Shown: positions 13,976 to 25,318 of the stretch, piece after piece
Layout: every line of letters starts with the position of its first letter
Numbering within the stretch: position 1 is the stretch's first letter
Source of the DNA: Escarpia spicata
Taxonomy: Eukaryota > Annelida > Polychaeta > Sabellida > Siboglinidae
Direction: 5' to 3'
Assembly: GCA_963995525.1 (NCBI GenBank)
Contig: OZ023211.1
Coordinates: 658,598 to 722,597, forward strand
DNA length: 64,000 nt
Translations under genes and position numbers: made by a program
Notes under the pieces: model-generated
Database searches by the model: none
Seen by the model: the letters and a program-made list of their open reading frames with translations, nothing else
Told to the model about the DNA's origin: nothing

Positions 13976-15797
13976 CAGTAAAACCTGTCTTAGCGGCCAC
14001 CTGTCCATAACGGTCACTTTTGAAAGTCCCGAACGACTTCCTATTAGACTGCCCACTACCTGTCCATAACGGTAACCTGTCTATTGTGTATAACGGTCAG
14101 TTAATGGGCTGAACCATTCGTAGTCAACCTGTCGCTTACAGGCAGGTCAAAGGGAATCCATAATTTCTCTGAATAAAATGTCATCGCGTCAGTGTCATTG
14201 TGTGTATGCGGACCTATAAAATTGCAATCGAGCCAGGCATGGTGTCATCAGCTTGTTGCACTCTCTATGTGGCTCCTTTACTCCAGGAAAGGGGAGCAGA
14301 ATCAGCTTTGATGTCCAAAATGAGCTCAGAGAAGCCATGGAAGGGGGCTGTTGTAGTATTTACCTAGGCAGCTTGACATAGCTGGAGAGCCGGCCTAGGT
14401 AAATATTACAATGGCTTGTTACCTACCACTTGGGGTAGCTCAAATTGTATCACCGTTTTCATTGAATTTTCACTGGGGAGGCACTTCTAATGGGTAAAAG
14501 GGGCAGTTTACGCATACATTAATGATTATGTTCATAACCCTTAGGCATGTATGAAAGCTTAATATAATGTATTATTATCTTTATATTCACATAGTTGTGG
14601 TCCATCCCTCATTAGGTTCAACTTCTTGATTGCCGCATCAGTCACAGTGAGAAGATCGCTGATGAACAAATTACTCCTTTGCAACTTCTTCTGGAGTGTT
14701 TCAAATATCTCCAGGATGTCGCCCATCAGTGCGGTGAACCACGTTTGTTGGTGGTTCCAGGTTCTCAGGAACCCTTTGGCTTCAGCCTTCTCCTTTCTGT
14801 CGCTGGTACTTTCTGGCGCCTGCATCTGTTCCCACACCATAATGCAAGCTGGTAGGTTGTTCAGCACAGCATCCACCAGCTGCAGGGCAAACCTGACATC
14901 GTGGTACCGGGGGAACTGTTTGACATTCCCGACTTGTGCTGACAACATCTTCATCTGTCTCGGCGTCCGGAAGAATCGTACGAGTCCCAATAGATTGGAC
15001 TTCCAGATTCCCAACTCAGGTATGGTGCTGACGACCGACTCAATGGCTAAGTCAGATCGGTGTGCAGCACACCAGAATGTTGCCAAACCTCTCTGCATTT
15101 GGTCAGCAAGCAGACGCCATAGTCCACCTTGTCTGCCAGTGTTTGCCGCCTCGATGTCAGTGGTGACACCAACCTGCATCATGCCTTTACCTTCAATCTG
15201 ATCCAGAGCTTTGTTCACCACTTCAAGTAGTCCAAGGGCACCGTTCTTCTCTGGCGAATGCATGACAACTGCTACTTACCCCAGTGCAAATTAAATCAAA
15301 CACACTAAAACGAATAAAAAGTAAGCCCTACAAGGGGCTGGTTTGGGAGAATGGGGGCACACTGGGGGGAAAGTTGGTCTAACTGGGGGGCAAATGAAAG
15401 GGCTGGGGGGCAATGCTCCTGAATTATACTGATAATCCCTGAGCAAATCTGGGCCAATGCTTGTCTTGCATTCGTTCACATGTTATGTTTCCTTTTGGAC
15501 ATCAAAGCTTTTTCTGTTCGTCTTTACTTGGAGGACGTGATTGATTTCACCATTGCCCAAAAAAATGAACATCAATTAAATGTAGCAAGTTGTGTAGTGT
15601 ATTATTTAATATTATTGTTAACTCTAGGTTTGTATTGTTCATGAGAGTACCAACTAGCGAACGTCAACGTAACCATTTATAATACTGTGGCTCCACCTAG
15701 TGAGTATCCAAGTCATGAAACTCTCCATAACGACAACTTGCCTATAATGGTAATTTTGCGCAGTCCCGACGATGACCGTTATGGACATGTTTTATTG
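13976..15797. mobile_element. Pogo/Tigger-like TIR element flanked by TA
   Basis: The left end begins CAGTAAAACCTGTC just after a TA. The reverse complement of the right end begins CAATAAAACATGTC just before a TA. Both ends then share CATAACGGTCA, the left end carrying about 16 extra bases between the shared words. A second inverted pair containing AGCTTTGATGTCCAAAA sits near 14,300 and 15,500. The end sequence and TA target are those of pogo/Tigger elements of the Tc1/mariner group. The interior contains no pogo transposase; instead it holds a hAT-type transposase fragment, so this is a non-autonomous or composite element. Confidence 0.62.
14559..15263 (-). pseudogene. hAT-type transposase fragment (KIAA1586-like)
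   Basis: Open frame of 234 codons. It contains TTDIEAANTG, FWCAAHRSDLA, IWKSNLLGL and a downstream HDVRFA...LVDAVLNNL stretch. These words match the catalytic-domain core of hAT-superfamily transposases and of the domesticated KIAA1586-type proteins derived from them. It lacks the N-terminal BED finger and the C-terminal dimerisation region, so it is a piece, not a gene. It lies inside an element with pogo-like ends, which suggests nesting or capture. An open frame on the opposite strand over the same bases is a shadow. Confidence 0.7.
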
Positions 15798-17090
15798 TAT
15801 ATTGATTTTGTTTCATGTTGTTATAATTATAGTAGAAATTACATTTCAATTAGTTGGCTTAAATTTAATTAATTATTTATCTTATTAATTTAACATGTTT
15901 AAATGTCTTTTAGACACATTTTATTTTTAACATGACTAATTGTATTTAAAAAAATGGGCCAAGAGGCCCTTAAGTCCTTTGGACTAATACGTCTATATTT
16001 GACCCCAGCTGACCAAATGAGTGATAAGTCGAACAAATTGTTAAAAAAATTTCTTTCATCCTTGTAAAGGTTGGGTAGGGTGCTTTACACGGTTTCAAAA
16101 ATTATGACTGCTACAAAAATTTGCGAAGATATGGAGCATTGAACAGGGTAGGGGTCAAAAAGTGAAAATGAAGAAAACGGCTGTTGAAGTTTTACATTAT
16201 ATATGCAAATGGATTGCATGGAAATATGACATGCATGACATTCAAATGTGGCACAGAGTATGTATGTTATGTTGCACTGCTACATTAGAAGTACAAATGT
16301 GCTGCTACTAAAACTTATCAAGTTATGCCAAATTATGTCTTTATGTGTAAAACTAAGAGGACAGATTATTTGAGAGCAAAAGGTAGCATTAGACACTGGG
16401 ACAGTGTAAATGCACCATGGCTAAATGGGTGCTTTGAAGTTAGTTCTTCTGCCAACTATCCTCTTCACACAAGCTTATAGGTTTAGTGGCTGCCAGCACA
16501 TTACTCAGCCTAAACTACCATGCAGGTGTGAAAAACGTCCTGATGTATTTGAACTTGAGCCATTAATTAACTGTCCACCAAGCAGTAGCAGAGCAGTTTT
16601 ATAATAATAATAATAATTCACAAGTTAAGTGGCAGTGATCTTCCTTTTATCATTCATGTGATGTTTCTTGTTTATATCATACATAGACAGGTAGAGAAAA
16701 AAACTGGTACATTTACTACATTGCAAATGAAGACTACTTTGACAACCGTTTTCATCCCAAATATGTGTTCATGTGGGAAATGTAATCCACTTGGTAGATG
16801 TTCAATGGAAAGGGTGCAGAAGTCTCATAAAGTCAAAAAATGACACATAGTTATGCCGGGAAACATGTTTGTGAATTTAAATGTATGCATAGTTCCAACA
16901 GGAGCTCAAGCATGCATGAGTTGAAGCTGAAACATAAATTTGCAATTACACATTTTTTATTTTGGTCGATTCTAGTAATACATAATGATATTGACACTTG
17001 AAAGTTGAGAAGTCAAGTGACTGAAGTGAGCAACATCTTAGCTAATTCCACATCCTACATCATAACATACTGAGTTGACCACAAAGAGAG
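15798..17090. other. Non-coding stretch
   Basis: No supported gene. Around 15,955-15,990 a TGGGCCAAGAGGCCC palindrome followed by CCTTTGGAC resembles the end of a small DNA element. A 61-codon frame at 16,658-16,843 has a Cys cluster (CSCGKC) but no family I can name. Confidence 0.35.
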
Positions 17091-17094
17091 GTTT

Positions 17095-17395
17095 GACTGC
17101 GCACGGCTTCAAATCCAGGGTATTCTACAGAAAAAGACAGCAAGAAGAACACAGGCACTAGGCCGAGACAGACTGATTACACTTCAAGACAAGCAGGGTA
17201 GAGAAATACAAGACCAAGATATGATCATGGAACAAATAGAGGAATTCTACACCGAGCTATAGGACAGTGAATAGAGAACCATAATTCACACCGACCCTGA
17301 CAAGGTACCAGAGATAACATCGTGGGAGATGGAAGCAGTGCCAAGAGATATGAAGAATGGGAAGACATCAGGCAATGACCATGTAAAATGTTGTT
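17095..17395 (+). mobile_element. RTE-type LINE fragment (segment leading into RT)
   Basis: Plus-strand translation reads LITLQDKQGREIQDQD, IEEFYTEL, then MKNGKTSGNDHVK. These are the conserved stretches between endonuclease and fingers domain in RTE-like endonuclease-reverse transcriptases. Two internal stops (after FYTEL and after DSE) and abrupt ends show it is dead. It is probably the same family as the fragment at 23,232-24,030. Confidence 0.72.
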
Positions 17396-18429
17396 GTTGT
17401 TCAGATTTTACGAGTACATTACGAGTACATCTAAGTACTTTCTCAATATGTACTGGGGAAAATAAATATATGCGGTTATAAAATGAAACTTTCCTGAAAT
17501 ATTTAAATGTTCAACTATTTTTTAAATACTTTGTTATTTCTGATAGAATACCAACTTACCATCCCTACACATAGTACATCATCATTCTCTGATAACCATG
17601 ACTATGATACCCAAACATGGCAACAGACAGAAACACCCTGTTAGGCAAACAATAGTTGTATGCTATCAGTTCAGGCCATAAACATGTTTGTTTAATTAAG
17701 CCACCAGGATGACCATTGAGAGCCAATCAGCAGTTAACCCATCAGTTAGACAGGAAATGTCTTTGATGTAGTCTGGAGACCATGCCACTTGATAGTGGCT
17801 GACAGTGCTAACTGCTAAGAACAAGAACTGCCAGTCTTCCTCTGTAGAAGTAAGGTGGTTCAAGTCAGACTACCTCCTACACTAGTATAATTCTGTGCCA
17901 ACAGCCTGGCTAAAAAGTCCAAAGGGGATGCTGAGCCTGTTATGTGGACATGTGCTAACCCTCTCAACAACTAGTAGTCTACGATCAGTCTAATATCACC
18001 AGATTGCTGATTGTAGAGGTGAACGAATACCCCAGTCAGCCATTTACAGATCGTCACAGTGACCCACTCCAGTTCTGAGTTTTCCAACTGTGGCTCAGTT
18101 GGTCCCTCACCATCTCAGCATTCCGGCTTAATCAACCCCAGTTGAAAGGGTATTTAACATACCCGAGAAAGTATTCTGCCCTGAACGGTGCAGCCTGAAA
18201 GACTCAACCTGTGAACAACTCATGTTCATTCGGTGCAATGGCAAATAGATGATAAGATCATACGATGCCACTGAAATAAATGCCAACGAAGTGAATTTCA
18301 TTGTTGATGAAACAGAGGTTTTTTAGTTTTCCTCATAAAAAAATGATCGACTGCCATTGCATATTCACTTGTGCTGAGTTATATCAATTAGATTAATTAA
18401 TCATTTTAAAATACGTATTATTTAATATT
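17396..18429. other. Non-coding stretch
   Basis: No gene seen. A few GAGTAC/GTACTC words at 17,405-17,455 echo the repeat at 18,430. Confidence 0.4.
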
Positions 18430-18615
18430 TATATTTACAAAAATGTACTCATGTTTTTACTTGTACTCGTGAGAATGTACTCATACTTTTATTCGTGAGA
18501 ATGTACTCGTACTTGTACACGTACTCAGCTTTTAGCAATGTACTCGTAGTTATCCGTCGTCAAACTATTCGTACTCGTACTCGTACTCGTACTTGTACTC
18601 ATGAAAATGTATTCA
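18430..18615. repeat. Degenerate GTACTC simple repeat
   Basis: Many copies of GTACTC/TGTACTCG, most regular around 18,568-18,600, with decayed flanks. Confidence 0.85.
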
Positions 18616-19189
18616 GCCCGTCGCGGAGAATCTGGACACAGTGTAGGTGGAGCATCTGGACACAGCCTAATCTGGGCCCACCACACCGGATCCCCTTGTC
18701 ACTTACCCTCACAAACATGTTGTGCGACTTTGTTTCACAAATACTAAGTTAACTAGTTACATTTTATGTGTAGTTTCTAAACAGGTTGACGTATATTGTA
18801 TTACTTACTTGACAGGCATACAGATTTCCAATGTCAATAAACACTATTCCAGATATCCAGTGTTATTTGCGACCAATTCCTCGCATGCCGAGCCATGTCG
18901 AATTTACTCAACAAACGGTGTCTGTATTATCGCGTCAACGGCAAAGCCACTAAAGTACTGACCTCACGCGGACATCTTTTAGTCGGACAACCAAGGGGTA
19001 TATTTAGAAATCGAGTATGAACATGTTTTTTTGACGGATTATTGACAAAAGGCGTGTCCAGAAAAAAGACAAAAAGGGTCATGAGTGATCAATCCCCATC
19101 GTCACCAACTGAGAGCTACACCCAACAGTGTGATCGCGTGTGGTTGTGATTTGAGTAAAGTATGCAGTAGTTATTTTATTTTAGTGACT
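18616..19189. other. Non-coding stretch
   Basis: No gene, RNA or repeat recognised. Confidence 0.4.
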
Positions 19190-19315
19190 GTTATAATATA
19201 ATAATAATAATAATATAATAATTGCTTTATTCACAGACTCCATGCAACATACAAGTACATTATCATGGTTCTATAGTTGTGTTATAACAATAGTTACAAT
19301 GTACAGAATGAAAAA

Positions 19316-22125
19316 TCACCCGTCAACAAAATGTATGTACAGGGAATTGAACCAATATTTCCATATTCTTGACATGTATTTCACGTCACTATTAATAATG
19401 TTACAAATCAATATGTTTTTTGAGAACTGCAGTCGGCATATAAACCTATATGTCAGATTTCTAATAACAGCAGCACAGTTAGGTAAATTATTGTTAACAA
19501 ACATTTCACTAGCACTACAGTATCTGTCATAACCTAACACCATTCGAAATATATTGTTGTAAGAGACATACAATTTCCTGATTGCATAGTTATGAAAATT
19601 CCACCGTAGATGGGCAGTATACATAGGTGAGCAAAAAGTAGTTACCAATGTCTTCTTTACATCATTTGAACACATATGAAATTTTCTTATGATCATGTTG
19701 CCTTGTGCATACAACTGGCGACATTGTCTAGATATATCATTGTCATCTAGCATACTATTTGAAATTATATGACCCAAATATTTTACAGATTCTACCTCAC
19801 ATAGTTTGTCGTTACCAAGCATAAAACTTGGAAATTTAACATTCTTACAACTCTTGTTTCTAATTATCATGACCATACTCTTTTTGGCATTGTACCTTAT
19901 GTCATGAGATACTCCATATTGATCACAGACGGTGAGAAGGGTCTGTAATCCCCTGCTGGACGGACAAAAAACTACAAGATCATCAGCATACATAATATTA
20001 TTTACACAATTATATCTTACATAACATCCTGTATTGCAACTATTAAGTACAGTGGATAACCCATCCATGTAAACACTGAACAAATAGGGGGATAAAATAC
20101 CTCCTTGTCTAACTCCATTACTTACATAAATACTGTCAGACACATGACTACCCCATCTTACACACATCTGTTGGTTCGCATACCAAAACACTAGAATTCT
20201 AACAATGTAACCAGGAACCTCTCTGTCTATTAGCTTTTTAAAAAGTACACTATGGTTTACACGGTCAAAAGCCTTAGATGCATCAAGAAAACACATAAAC
20301 AAACAGCTATTTAAGGCTTGATATTTAGCAATAACCTCTTTTAGTACATAAATGCACATGTCAGTGCCATGCTTCTTTTTAAAACCAAACTGGTTGTCAC
20401 TGGTTGTTAAAAAGTTATCCATTCTGTTGAGCAAGATTTTTTTTTAAACTTTAGACATAACACTTGCCAGTGCTATTGGCCTATAGTTGTCTTTACTGTT
20501 TATCTTGCCGGATTTATCCTTGATTATGGGCACTAATATAACAGAAATCATAGAACTTGGCAGTACGCCATGAACCAACAGACCTGTGAAACACATTGAC
20601 AGTAAAGGCAGTATGCGTTCACTGCAGTACTTCAGGTGCTCTGCATACACACCATCAAGGCCACAACTCTTGTTACAGTCAAGGTTTCTTATAGCATCTT
20701 TGACTTCTTCAGGTAACACTCTAATGCTGCTCTCATAACTAACATCAAATGCTAGGGTTTTGGCACTACTGTTATTTACACAATTAAACAAGTCACAAAA
20801 GTGTTGAATCCACATATTCACAATAGCTTCTTCACCACTGTTACCATTTATATTAGTTGGCAAGAGGATTTTACTATTGTTAATAGTTTTGATCTCCTTC
20901 CAAAATTGATCATTTGTATGGTTAGCCATCTTCTTGGCAAGGGCTTCACGCCTCAACTCATTTTCATGTTTTTTAATAAACCTTATTGCATATTTGCATC
21001 TAGCATCAGCTTTCTTTTTTAACTCAAAAACAGGACCTTGTTTAGGTTTACCTATACTGTCCCATAGTTGGAAAGCTTCATTAGCAGCTTTATGGATATC
21101 TGCCACATAATCAGTCCACCCAGGCCGACATGTATAGTTTCCTTGTTTGTGAGTAGACAAACAGCCACTAGCATCAGTTAAACACCTGGTTATATTATCA
21201 TACATGTTATTAAGTGCTTTCTGATGAGACTCATCATTGCAGTTGACATCAGTACATATAATAGCATCAATAGGTAATACAATGTTTTTCAGTTCAGTAT
21301 CAGTCTGTCTACAGTAATTGTCAATGGAACCTTTGTTAAGTATTGACCAGTTAAGACGTGGCTGAGTGTTATTGTTAGTACCGGGTACTACACCTGGCAC
21401 ACTGTCTACATTGACATCGATTATCACAGGGATATGATCTGTGGTAGCAAGATTATAGCACACACTAATGTCATTCATCACATCATTACCATCATGTGTA
21501 GCTATACAACGATCTAGCCATGAGGTGCTACCCCATGCATCACTGATGTACGTGAACGAATCAGGTGGTAGATACTGCTTACTGGACAGCACCAGATTGT
21601 ATTCAGTGCAGAAGTTTATAAGGGACCTTCCAAATGACGAAGTCTCGTCAGAAATGTCGGCGTTATAATCCCCTACCACCAGTACACACGTAGTTTCTAA
21701 ATCTTCTATAATACATATTAATGTGCCAAGTTTTTCCTGATATTCATCATTATTTTGATAACTTTCATATGGCATGTAAACACACAAAATTACCATTTTT
21801 TTGTTGCCACAATTATATTCGACACCAACAACCCAGTTAAGGTCAAACTTTAGAGGGGTGATGCCTGCTTCAAGGTCAAGTTTCCACAATATTGCAACAC
21901 CACCATGTTTTTTCAATATTATGCCATCTCTTTCATCAACACAAGATTCACCAATTCCATGAAAGTTTTCATTGATGCTGTTTAGCCCACATAAATCCTG
22001 TTTCGAGAGCCATGTTTCTTGTAAGCACACAAAGTCACATTTGTTAAATAACTGTTCAGTTACGTGTCTGTGATGCTTGTTGTTATAGCCAAGTTTCAAG
22101 TTCCTACAATTGTAGCTGGATATAT
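19316..22125 (-). pseudogene. LINE ORF2: endonuclease plus reverse transcriptase, one in-frame stop
   Basis: The protein copies element RNA at a nicked target. The N-terminal half (22,125-21,420) is an APE nuclease: SSYNCRNLK, LQETWL, VVGDYNADI and TTDHIPV carry the catalytic Asn, Glu, Asp/Asn and Asp/His positions. The RT domain follows: NYRPIALASV, LDASKAFDRVNH, GVRQGGILSP and MYADDLVV with the catalytic Asp pair. A TAA at 20,444-20,446 interrupts the otherwise continuous frame between fingers and palm, next to a run of nine A in the coding strand. The upstream frame has no ATG in front of the nuclease, so ORF2 may be reached by reinitiation or frameshifting from ORF1, whose stop overlaps its first codons. 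Confidence 0.85.
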
Positions 22126-22824
22126 TTAGCGATCTGAACGTTGCTTTTCGTTTATGTCCTTGGCAAGTTCTAGCCGAGACGGCTCAGGATTTAACGTTGT
22201 TCGTCGTTGGGAGATCCATAGAGGATGTGTTGTATGCCTTGGTGTTCTAGGCTTCTCGTGAAACCACCTCACATAGGCACCTTCAGGCCACACTTCCGGG
22301 TTCATGAAGACCGACGGATCGGGACAGTTGCACTTTACATGGAAACTGTTGTATGTATCACGTCTTGTTTGAAGGGATTCACATGTCACTTCAAGCTTGA
22401 GGATGTGCTCAAGGTGGGCTTGGAGGACTTCAGGCTCGACATCAGTGGCAAAGCGGGATGCAAATATGCTAGCATACCGTGTATTTACTGTTTTAATGGC
22501 ATCAGTTGACATGGCTTTGCCAATCAATGACACAGTTTTCCCTTTAGGTTTCGTGGGAGGCCTGTCATTAGGGTTGCATGCAGGTTGTTTCGGTACTTGG
22601 CCTACAGCTGCAGTTTTCTTCTTTCTGCCCTTCTTTACCATCGTCGACCATGGGGTGTCATCATCTATCTGCACATTGTTACTGGCTTTTTCATGTGCCA
22701 TCACATACTGCTCAACTTCAGCAGTTGAACCAATCACTGAATCGGGCGGAGGAGCGAAACGTGGACACTGAACTAAAAATACATGAGAAGAATCAAAACG
22801 TTTGAGATTAAATGTTACAGACAT
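22126..22824 (-). CDS. LINE ORF1 (gag-like nucleic-acid-binding protein)
   Basis: The first ATG in this open frame is at 22,824. The N-terminal half is basic and low complexity (KKGRKKKTA, PTKPKGKTV). The C-terminal half has YASIFASRFATDVEPE, LEVTCESLQTR, SFHVKCNCPD and EVWPEGAYVRWF. These words recur in the RRM-like domain of ORF1 proteins of CR1/RTE-group LINEs, which coat element RNA and aid priming. The stop overlaps the start of the ORF2 frame. The open frame continues upstream of the ATG into a repeat, so the true start is uncertain. Confidence 0.7.
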   Translation of the reverse strand: MSVTFNLKRFDSSHVFLVQCPRFAPPPDSVIGSTAEVEQYVMAHEKASNNVQIDDDTPWSTMVKKGRKKKTAAVGQVPKQPACNPNDRPPTKPKGKTVSLIGKAMSTDAIKTVNTRYASIFASRFATDVEPEVLQAHLEHILKLEVTCESLQTRRDTYNSFHVKCNCPDPSVFMNPEVWPEGAYVRWFHEKPRTPRHTTHPLWISQRRTTLNPEPSRLELAKDINEKQRSDR

Positions 22825-22895
22825 TAGGAAGATATTGTGGGCAGGTTTTTTTTCTCCAATGATAATGCGGGCACCACTAAGAAATAAATAACACC

Positions 22896-23028
22896 TTTGT
22901 CCCCAGAACAATGACGCACCTCGTCGGCAAAATACATTGTACTAGCAATAACGCCTACCGATACTTAACTAAAAACACAACGTTAGCTAAAACGACATGA
23001 ATTCGAAAGACACCATATGCCTACTTGT
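22896..23028. repeat. Direct repeat, copy 1 (about 130 bp)
   Basis: Shares CAGAACAATGACGC, TCGGCAAAAT, GTTAGCTAAAAC and CACCATATGCCTA with 24,053-24,180 in the same order and orientation. Each copy is followed by a CA-rich simple repeat, so the pair looks like ends of a local duplication. Confidence 0.85.
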
Positions 23029-23205
23029 CTCACACGCACGCATGCACGTAGGCACGCACGCACGCACGCACACACGCACACACACACACACACCAAACAC
23101 ATACATACACGCAAACACGCACGCAACACGCACCACGCACCTCGCACCACGCACCACGCACCACTCACCACGCACCACGCATCATGCACGCACGGGTCAT
23201 GTTGA
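23029..23205. repeat. CA/GCAC microsatellite and CACCACG minisatellite
   Basis: CGCACG and CACACA simple repeats (23,029-23,100), then about ten copies of a CACCACGCAC-like unit. Open frames here on both strands are artefacts. Confidence 0.9.
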
Positions 23206-23231
23206 GAAACATTTGGAAGGCAAAACAAATA

Positions 23232-24030
23232 AACCTTAACACCAAACTGAGGATATATAACTCAAATCTCAAGTCAGTATTACTCTATGGCTCGGAGATA
23301 CGGTGAATTACACAGAAAATACTAAAAAAGACTTTCATCAACAAATGCCTGCGCAGAACCCTCCATCTAAAGTGGTCAGACAAGATGCCCAATACTACAC
23401 TATGGGAATGGACCAAACAACTACCAATAGAAGTCGCAATAAAGAAGATGACATTAGTGGAGCGCAATAACGCAGCGATAAGAGCTCCGGACCCTCGACG
23501 GAGACAACGCGGGTTCGAATCCTGTGCGGCGGTGTTGAACCTTGGGCAAGTCCGTTTACATTGCTTCAGTTCACTCAGCTGTATGAATGAGTACTTCGCG
23601 AAAGACAGTGATGTGGATATTTGTGTACCAATAGTCTTCGCGCATTCATTGCAATGTGACTAAATGCTTCCCAGAGAAGTCGAGATGATGGAGGTAGTAA
23701 AGTGTAATTAAAGCACTTTGAGCAGTCCCCGGGAATGGATACTGCGTTATATAAGAACTTACTTTTACCTTTTTGACATGGAGGTGGATAGGACATACAC
23801 GCAGGAAACATACAACAAACATCACACGTCAAGCAATTACATGGAACACACTAGGGACGAGAAGAAGAGGAAGGCCAAGAAACACCCAACAGAAAGACAC
23901 GGAAAGCGAAAGAAAGCAGATGGGATACATCGGCAGAGAACTCGAGAAAATGGCACCAAACGGACTAGAGTGGGGGACCATGGTCGATGGCCTATTGCCC
24001 TCAGCGAGAAAACAGGCCAAGTAAATAATT
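23232..24030 (+). mobile_element. RTE-type LINE 3' end, split by a SINE
   Basis: Plus-strand translation gives KLRIYNSNLKSVLLYGSE, FINKCLRRTLHLKWSD, LWEWTKQLPIEVAIKK, then after the inserted SINE MTWRWIGHT, GRPRN and WGTMVDGLLPSARK. This is the thumb/C-terminal region of RTE-like endonuclease-reverse transcriptases. Only the 3' part is present and a stop follows YGSEIR. The two halves join cleanly in frame once 23,455-23,773 and one target duplication are ignored. Confidence 0.88.
23455..23773 (+). mobile_element. tRNA-derived SINE with TGACAT target duplication
   Basis: About 319 bp, bounded by TGACAT at 23,449-23,454 and 23,774-23,779. The head has a pol III B-box (GGTTCGAATCC, 23,512-23,522). 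The body contains CCTTGGGCAAG, and the tail reads GCACTTTGAGCAGTCC ... ATATAAGAACTTAC. The same tail recurs at 46,389-46,560 and 50,225-50,308, defining a family. The insertion interrupts a reverse transcriptase codon series that is restored when the SINE is removed. Confidence 0.88.
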
Positions 24031-24052
24031 ACTTCAAAGAAAGAACTGACAA

Positions 24053-24180
24053 TTTGTCTTCAGAACAATGACGCGTCTTATCGGCAAAATGTATGTTGTA
24101 GCAGCAATAAAGCCTATTGATACTTCACAAAAATAAGTTAGCTAAAACTACGTAAATTCGAGCCACCATATGCCTAACTG
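24053..24180. repeat. Direct repeat, copy 2 (about 130 bp)
   Basis: Partner of 22,896-23,028; again followed by a CA microsatellite. Confidence 0.85.
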
Positions 24181-24390
24181 TACACACACACACACGCATA
24201 AACGCACACGCACACACACACACATACACAAACGCGAGCGCGCGCGCGCGCACACACCCTCACACATTCCCACATATACACACCACCCATGCCCAAAACA
24301 CAGAAACATACATATCAAACCACGACCATCAAACTGTTGACGCACGCACGCACACACGCACACAGACGCATGCATGCATGCATGCATAGC
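24181..24390. repeat. CA and CG alternating microsatellites
   Basis: CACACA runs, a GCGCGCGC run at about 24,238-24,250, GCACGCACGC and GCATGCATGC. Alternating purine-pyrimidine tracts of this kind can adopt Z-DNA. Confidence 0.9.
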
Positions 24391-24513
24391 AGGGGCCGGT
24401 TTCATTAAGCGGCTAAGAACGTTCTTAACGCTAAGATTCGCAACAAGACCGATGTATTCACGGATTACGTGACCGAGGTGAATATGGATCTTATAGCCAT
24501 CACGGAGACGTTG
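24391..24513 (+). mobile_element. Small repeat joined to a LINE endonuclease fragment
   Basis: 24,395-24,440 has CCGGTTTCATTAAG and the palindrome AAGAACGTTCTT, seen in many small interspersed repeats of marine invertebrates. In frame after it, [17 protein letters not shown] is the first part of an APE endonuclease of a CR1/L2-like LINE (catalytic Glu in TETL). Only about 40 codons remain. Confidence 0.6.
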
Positions 24514-24539
24514 TCGTGCTTTCATTTATTCGTGCGTTA

Positions 24540-24634
24540 TGTATGTTTATATATATATATATATATATATACAGCTGTATATATATATATATATATATAG
24601 ATATGTATATAGATAGACATAGATATGTATATAG

Positions 24635-24675
<41 letters not shown>

Positions 24676-24690
24676 TATCTATATACATAA
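24540..24690. repeat. TA microsatellite with self-complementary arms
   Basis: Two to three (TA)n runs around an ACAGCTGT palindrome and a GATAGACATAGATATG spacer. Extrudable as cruciform. Open frames of I/Y repeats are artefacts. Confidence 0.9.
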
Positions 24691-24918
24691 ATTTTAAAAT
24701 GTTTGCTTCCCACAGACATCAACAATTTATGTCGTAAAACAGTTTCCTCTCCACGCACACGTCACACTTATGCTTGGTCACAAATCTGAAACAACAAATT
24801 ATAATGATGCACTCTAACTACAAGGCTCGTATTACAACAACAAAGAAACATATTTAGCCACTGGATATTATTTATCACTACGTGACCTACTTGTGCCAAA
24901 TATTATGCCTTACATATG

Positions 24919-24924
24919 CACGTA
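24919..24924. other. Polinton target site duplication, left (CACGTA)
   Basis: Six bases identical to 41,434-41,439 and directly abutting the element's first base. A 6-bp duplication is the hallmark of Polinton/Maverick integration. Confidence 0.9.
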
Positions 24925-25234
24925 AGTAGTATAGAGGTTCATGAGAGGCTCGCCCCGCCCCTTTTTGACCTACTTTAGGCCTAACTCTGTGCATAAAAAA
25001 CGTCCTTATCTTTTTCGGGAACCTACTTATAAAAAAAGATCAATGGGTTTTTGTGACACTAAACGTTTTTGGGAACCTACTTATAAAAAACGTGATTGAT
25101 GACCTGTCACATTTGATTGATTACCCTCTCCTTGAGGTGCCACCTAGCGGTTAACCCAGTGATTAATTTAGCCCTAGCGATCAACGTCGGACCTAGCGCG
25201 TGCTTACGTAAGTATAGCGTCCCTAGTTACGTAA
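24925..25234 (+). repeat. Polinton left terminal inverted repeat
   Basis: Matches the reverse complement of 41,159-41,433 through GAGGCTCGCCCCGCCCC, AACCTACTTATAAAAAA, GGTGCCACCTAGCGG, TAGCCCTAGCGATCAACG and GCGTCCCTAGTTACGTAA. The left copy is longer because about 45 bp containing AACCTACTTATAAAAAACG are duplicated inside it (about 25,028-25,095). Confidence 0.93.
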
Positions 25235-25318
25235 GCAGCGTCCCCTAGCGATCAACCTCATAGCGGTATGCTGCGTAATGCGTATATAACCGCGTTAAAA
25301 CCACTCATAAGCGTCGGC

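Larger units (their letters stand above)
19190..22895 (-). mobile_element. Two-ORF APE-type non-LTR retrotransposon
   Basis: A LINE lying antisense to the numbering. From its 5' side: an ORF1 (22,824-22,126), an ORF2 with apurinic endonuclease and reverse transcriptase (about 22,125-19,316), and a short 3' UTR ending in a TAA/TA-rich simple repeat (19,195-19,225), which is typical of CR1/RTE-group LINEs. The 5' edge coincides with a 130-bp direct repeat starting at 22,896. The clade is not assigned; RT words YADD and VRQGGILSP fit the CR1/jockey-related groups. Confidence 0.85.

Noticed and set aside
14626..15201. Plus-strand ORF of 191 codons
   Set aside because: Shadow of the hAT transposase fragment on the opposite strand; no motifs.
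22983..23239. Cys/Val- or His/Thr-rich ORFs
   Set aside because: Translations of CA and CACCACG simple repeats.
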